Source of the DNA: Bdellovibrionaceae bacterium UBA2351
GTDB lineage: Bacteria > Bdellovibrionota > Bdellovibrionia > Bdellovibrionales > Bdellovibrionaceae
Assembly (NCBI GenBank): GCA_002344565.1
Contig: DDTZ01000084.1
Coordinates: 14,319 to 56,342, forward strand
Direction of reading: 5' to 3'
DNA: 42,024 nt
A program made the position numbers and the translations under genes. The notes beneath the pieces were generated by a model. The model was not told the origin of the DNA and did not search any database. It saw only the letters and a list, made by a program, of their open reading frames with translations. This document shows, piece by piece, positions 41,473-42,024 of the stretch (position 1 is the stretch's first letter; each line of letters opens with the position of its first letter).

Positions 41473-42024
41473 TTACCGAGACGGCGTATTTACCGGCGGT
41501 GGAACTGGTTGAGGTGGTTCTTGTATTTCAATAACATCAGGCTGGCTATTTTTCAGCAAGATATTATTTGGGTTTTGCTGATTAGATTCGTTAGTCACAT
41601 CATTTCCATTTTCATCTCGCACTTCGGGACGCTCTTCATCACGAGGAGGCTTGGTTGCGTCCACTGGATTGGTTGGAAAAACAGGTTCTGCCGGAGTCTC
41701 TGGTGTACGTGGATCAATGGGCTTCGGCACGAGCGGCGGCTTTTGATTGACTAACTCGTCCTTTGCTTTCTGTTGTGCTTTTTTTTCTGGAGTTGTTTCA
41801 TCGCTATCGGGAACTTTCTTTTTCTCAACGACTTGGACTTTACCCGTTAAAGGGACCGAGATCACTAAATCAGAATATGGCAGTAGGTTTTTAAGAACCT
41901 CGCCCTTAAGTACCATCATCGGATTATTTCCCTTTTTATAGCCAACACTTTGGAAGCGAACGACATTCTCGGCACGCGTGATACGAAGCCCCGCGCACTG
42001 CATCTCTTTTAACTTTGCCTCGTC
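41473..42024 (-). CDS. Proline-rich protein of unknown function, 3' part (5' end outside window)
   Basis: The frame is open to the window edge, so the start is missing; 183 residues are visible. The first 70 are an ordered beta-type domain (LRITRAENVVRFQSVGYK, KNLLPYSDLVISVPLTGKVQVV). From about residue 75 the sequence becomes low in complexity, with many Pro, Glu, Lys, Asp and Asn residues (PKPIDPRTPETPAEPVFP; PPQPVPPPVNTP), typical of a flexible or wall-spanning linker. No family recognised. It is 9 bases upstream of the peroxiredoxin gene, so both are probably in one transcript. Confidence 0.65.
   Translation of the reverse strand, partial: DEAKLKEMQCAGLRITRAENVVRFQSVGYKKGNNPMMVLKGEVLKNLLPYSDLVISVPLTGKVQVVEKKKVPDSDETTPEKKAQQKAKDELVNQKPPLVPKPIDPRTPETPAEPVFPTNPVDATKPPRDEERPEVRDENGNDVTNESNQQNPNNILLKNSQPDVIEIQEPPQPVPPPVNTPSR

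Noticed and set aside
1..42024. tRNA, rRNA, CRISPR or prophage genes
   Set aside because: I looked through the gaps for T-arm-like GGTTCGAATCC, for regular direct repeats and for phage structural or integrase proteins, and saw none.

Overview
The window is about 42 kb of AT-leaning, gene-dense chromosomal DNA, roughly 42% GC by eye. It carries about 41 protein genes and no rRNA, tRNA or CRISPR array that I can see. The content suggests a predatory-type Gram-negative bacterium of the Bdellovibrio group. The reasons are the many secreted hydrolases and peptidases, lipoproteins with an Asn-Cys lipobox (FTNC), a lysine-rich tail on a peroxiredoxin, and the order pheS-pheT-(x)-ihfA-merR. That placement is inference; no 16S gene is present.

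Layout. 1-5 kb: end of a cupin gene, a secreted alpha/beta-hydrolase-like protein, a DUF885 peptidase plus dienelactone hydrolase operon, and a secreted zinc peptidase. 5-6.4 kb: a small secreted protein, a VF530/DUF2132 protein, and a REP-associated tyrosine transposase (RAYT) bounded by inverted repeats. 6.4-9.6 kb: an AhpD-like protein with a LysR regulator, a divergent ABM-domain protein, and an alpha/beta hydrolase. 9.6-11.4 kb: a large VWA lipoprotein. 11.5-11.9 kb: a gene-less 347-bp element with perfect 24-bp terminal inverted repeats. 11.9-17.2 kb: two small unknowns, TerC with a divergent NhaR-like LysR regulator, a secreted unknown and an OmpA-type lipoprotein. 17.3-19.6 kb: a DoxX / alpha-beta hydrolase / superoxide dismutase cluster, in which the SOD has an unusual C-terminal membrane anchor. 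19.7-22.4 kb: a pectinacetylesterase-like protein and an M14 carboxypeptidase. 22.6-24.4 kb: a PadR-DUF1700-DUF4097 operon. 24.4-32.2 kb: a parvulin, a secreted coiled-coil pair, a membrane protein, a MOSC protein, a dicarboxylate symporter and a PLD-fold protein. 32.4-33.8 kb: a nitroreductase and a beta-carbonic anhydrase. 33.8-33.9 kb: a 158-bp miniature element whose ends match the RAYT flanks. 33.9-39.2 kb: merR-ihfA-unknown-pheT-pheS, all on the minus strand. 39.3-42 kb: rsmG-like and TrmH-like methyltransferases, a Bcp peroxiredoxin, and the end of a proline-rich protein cut by the window edge.

Three themes stand out. First, the repeats at 5.6-6.4 kb, 11.5-11.9 kb and 33.8-33.9 kb all abut stop codons and look like a RAYT with trans-mobilised miniature relatives. 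Second, nine of twelve convergent gene pairs are separated by four bases or fewer, or overlap. Third, oxidative-stress and redox genes recur: SOD with a membrane anchor, Bcp with a histone-like tail, AhpD-like, DoxX and nitroreductase.
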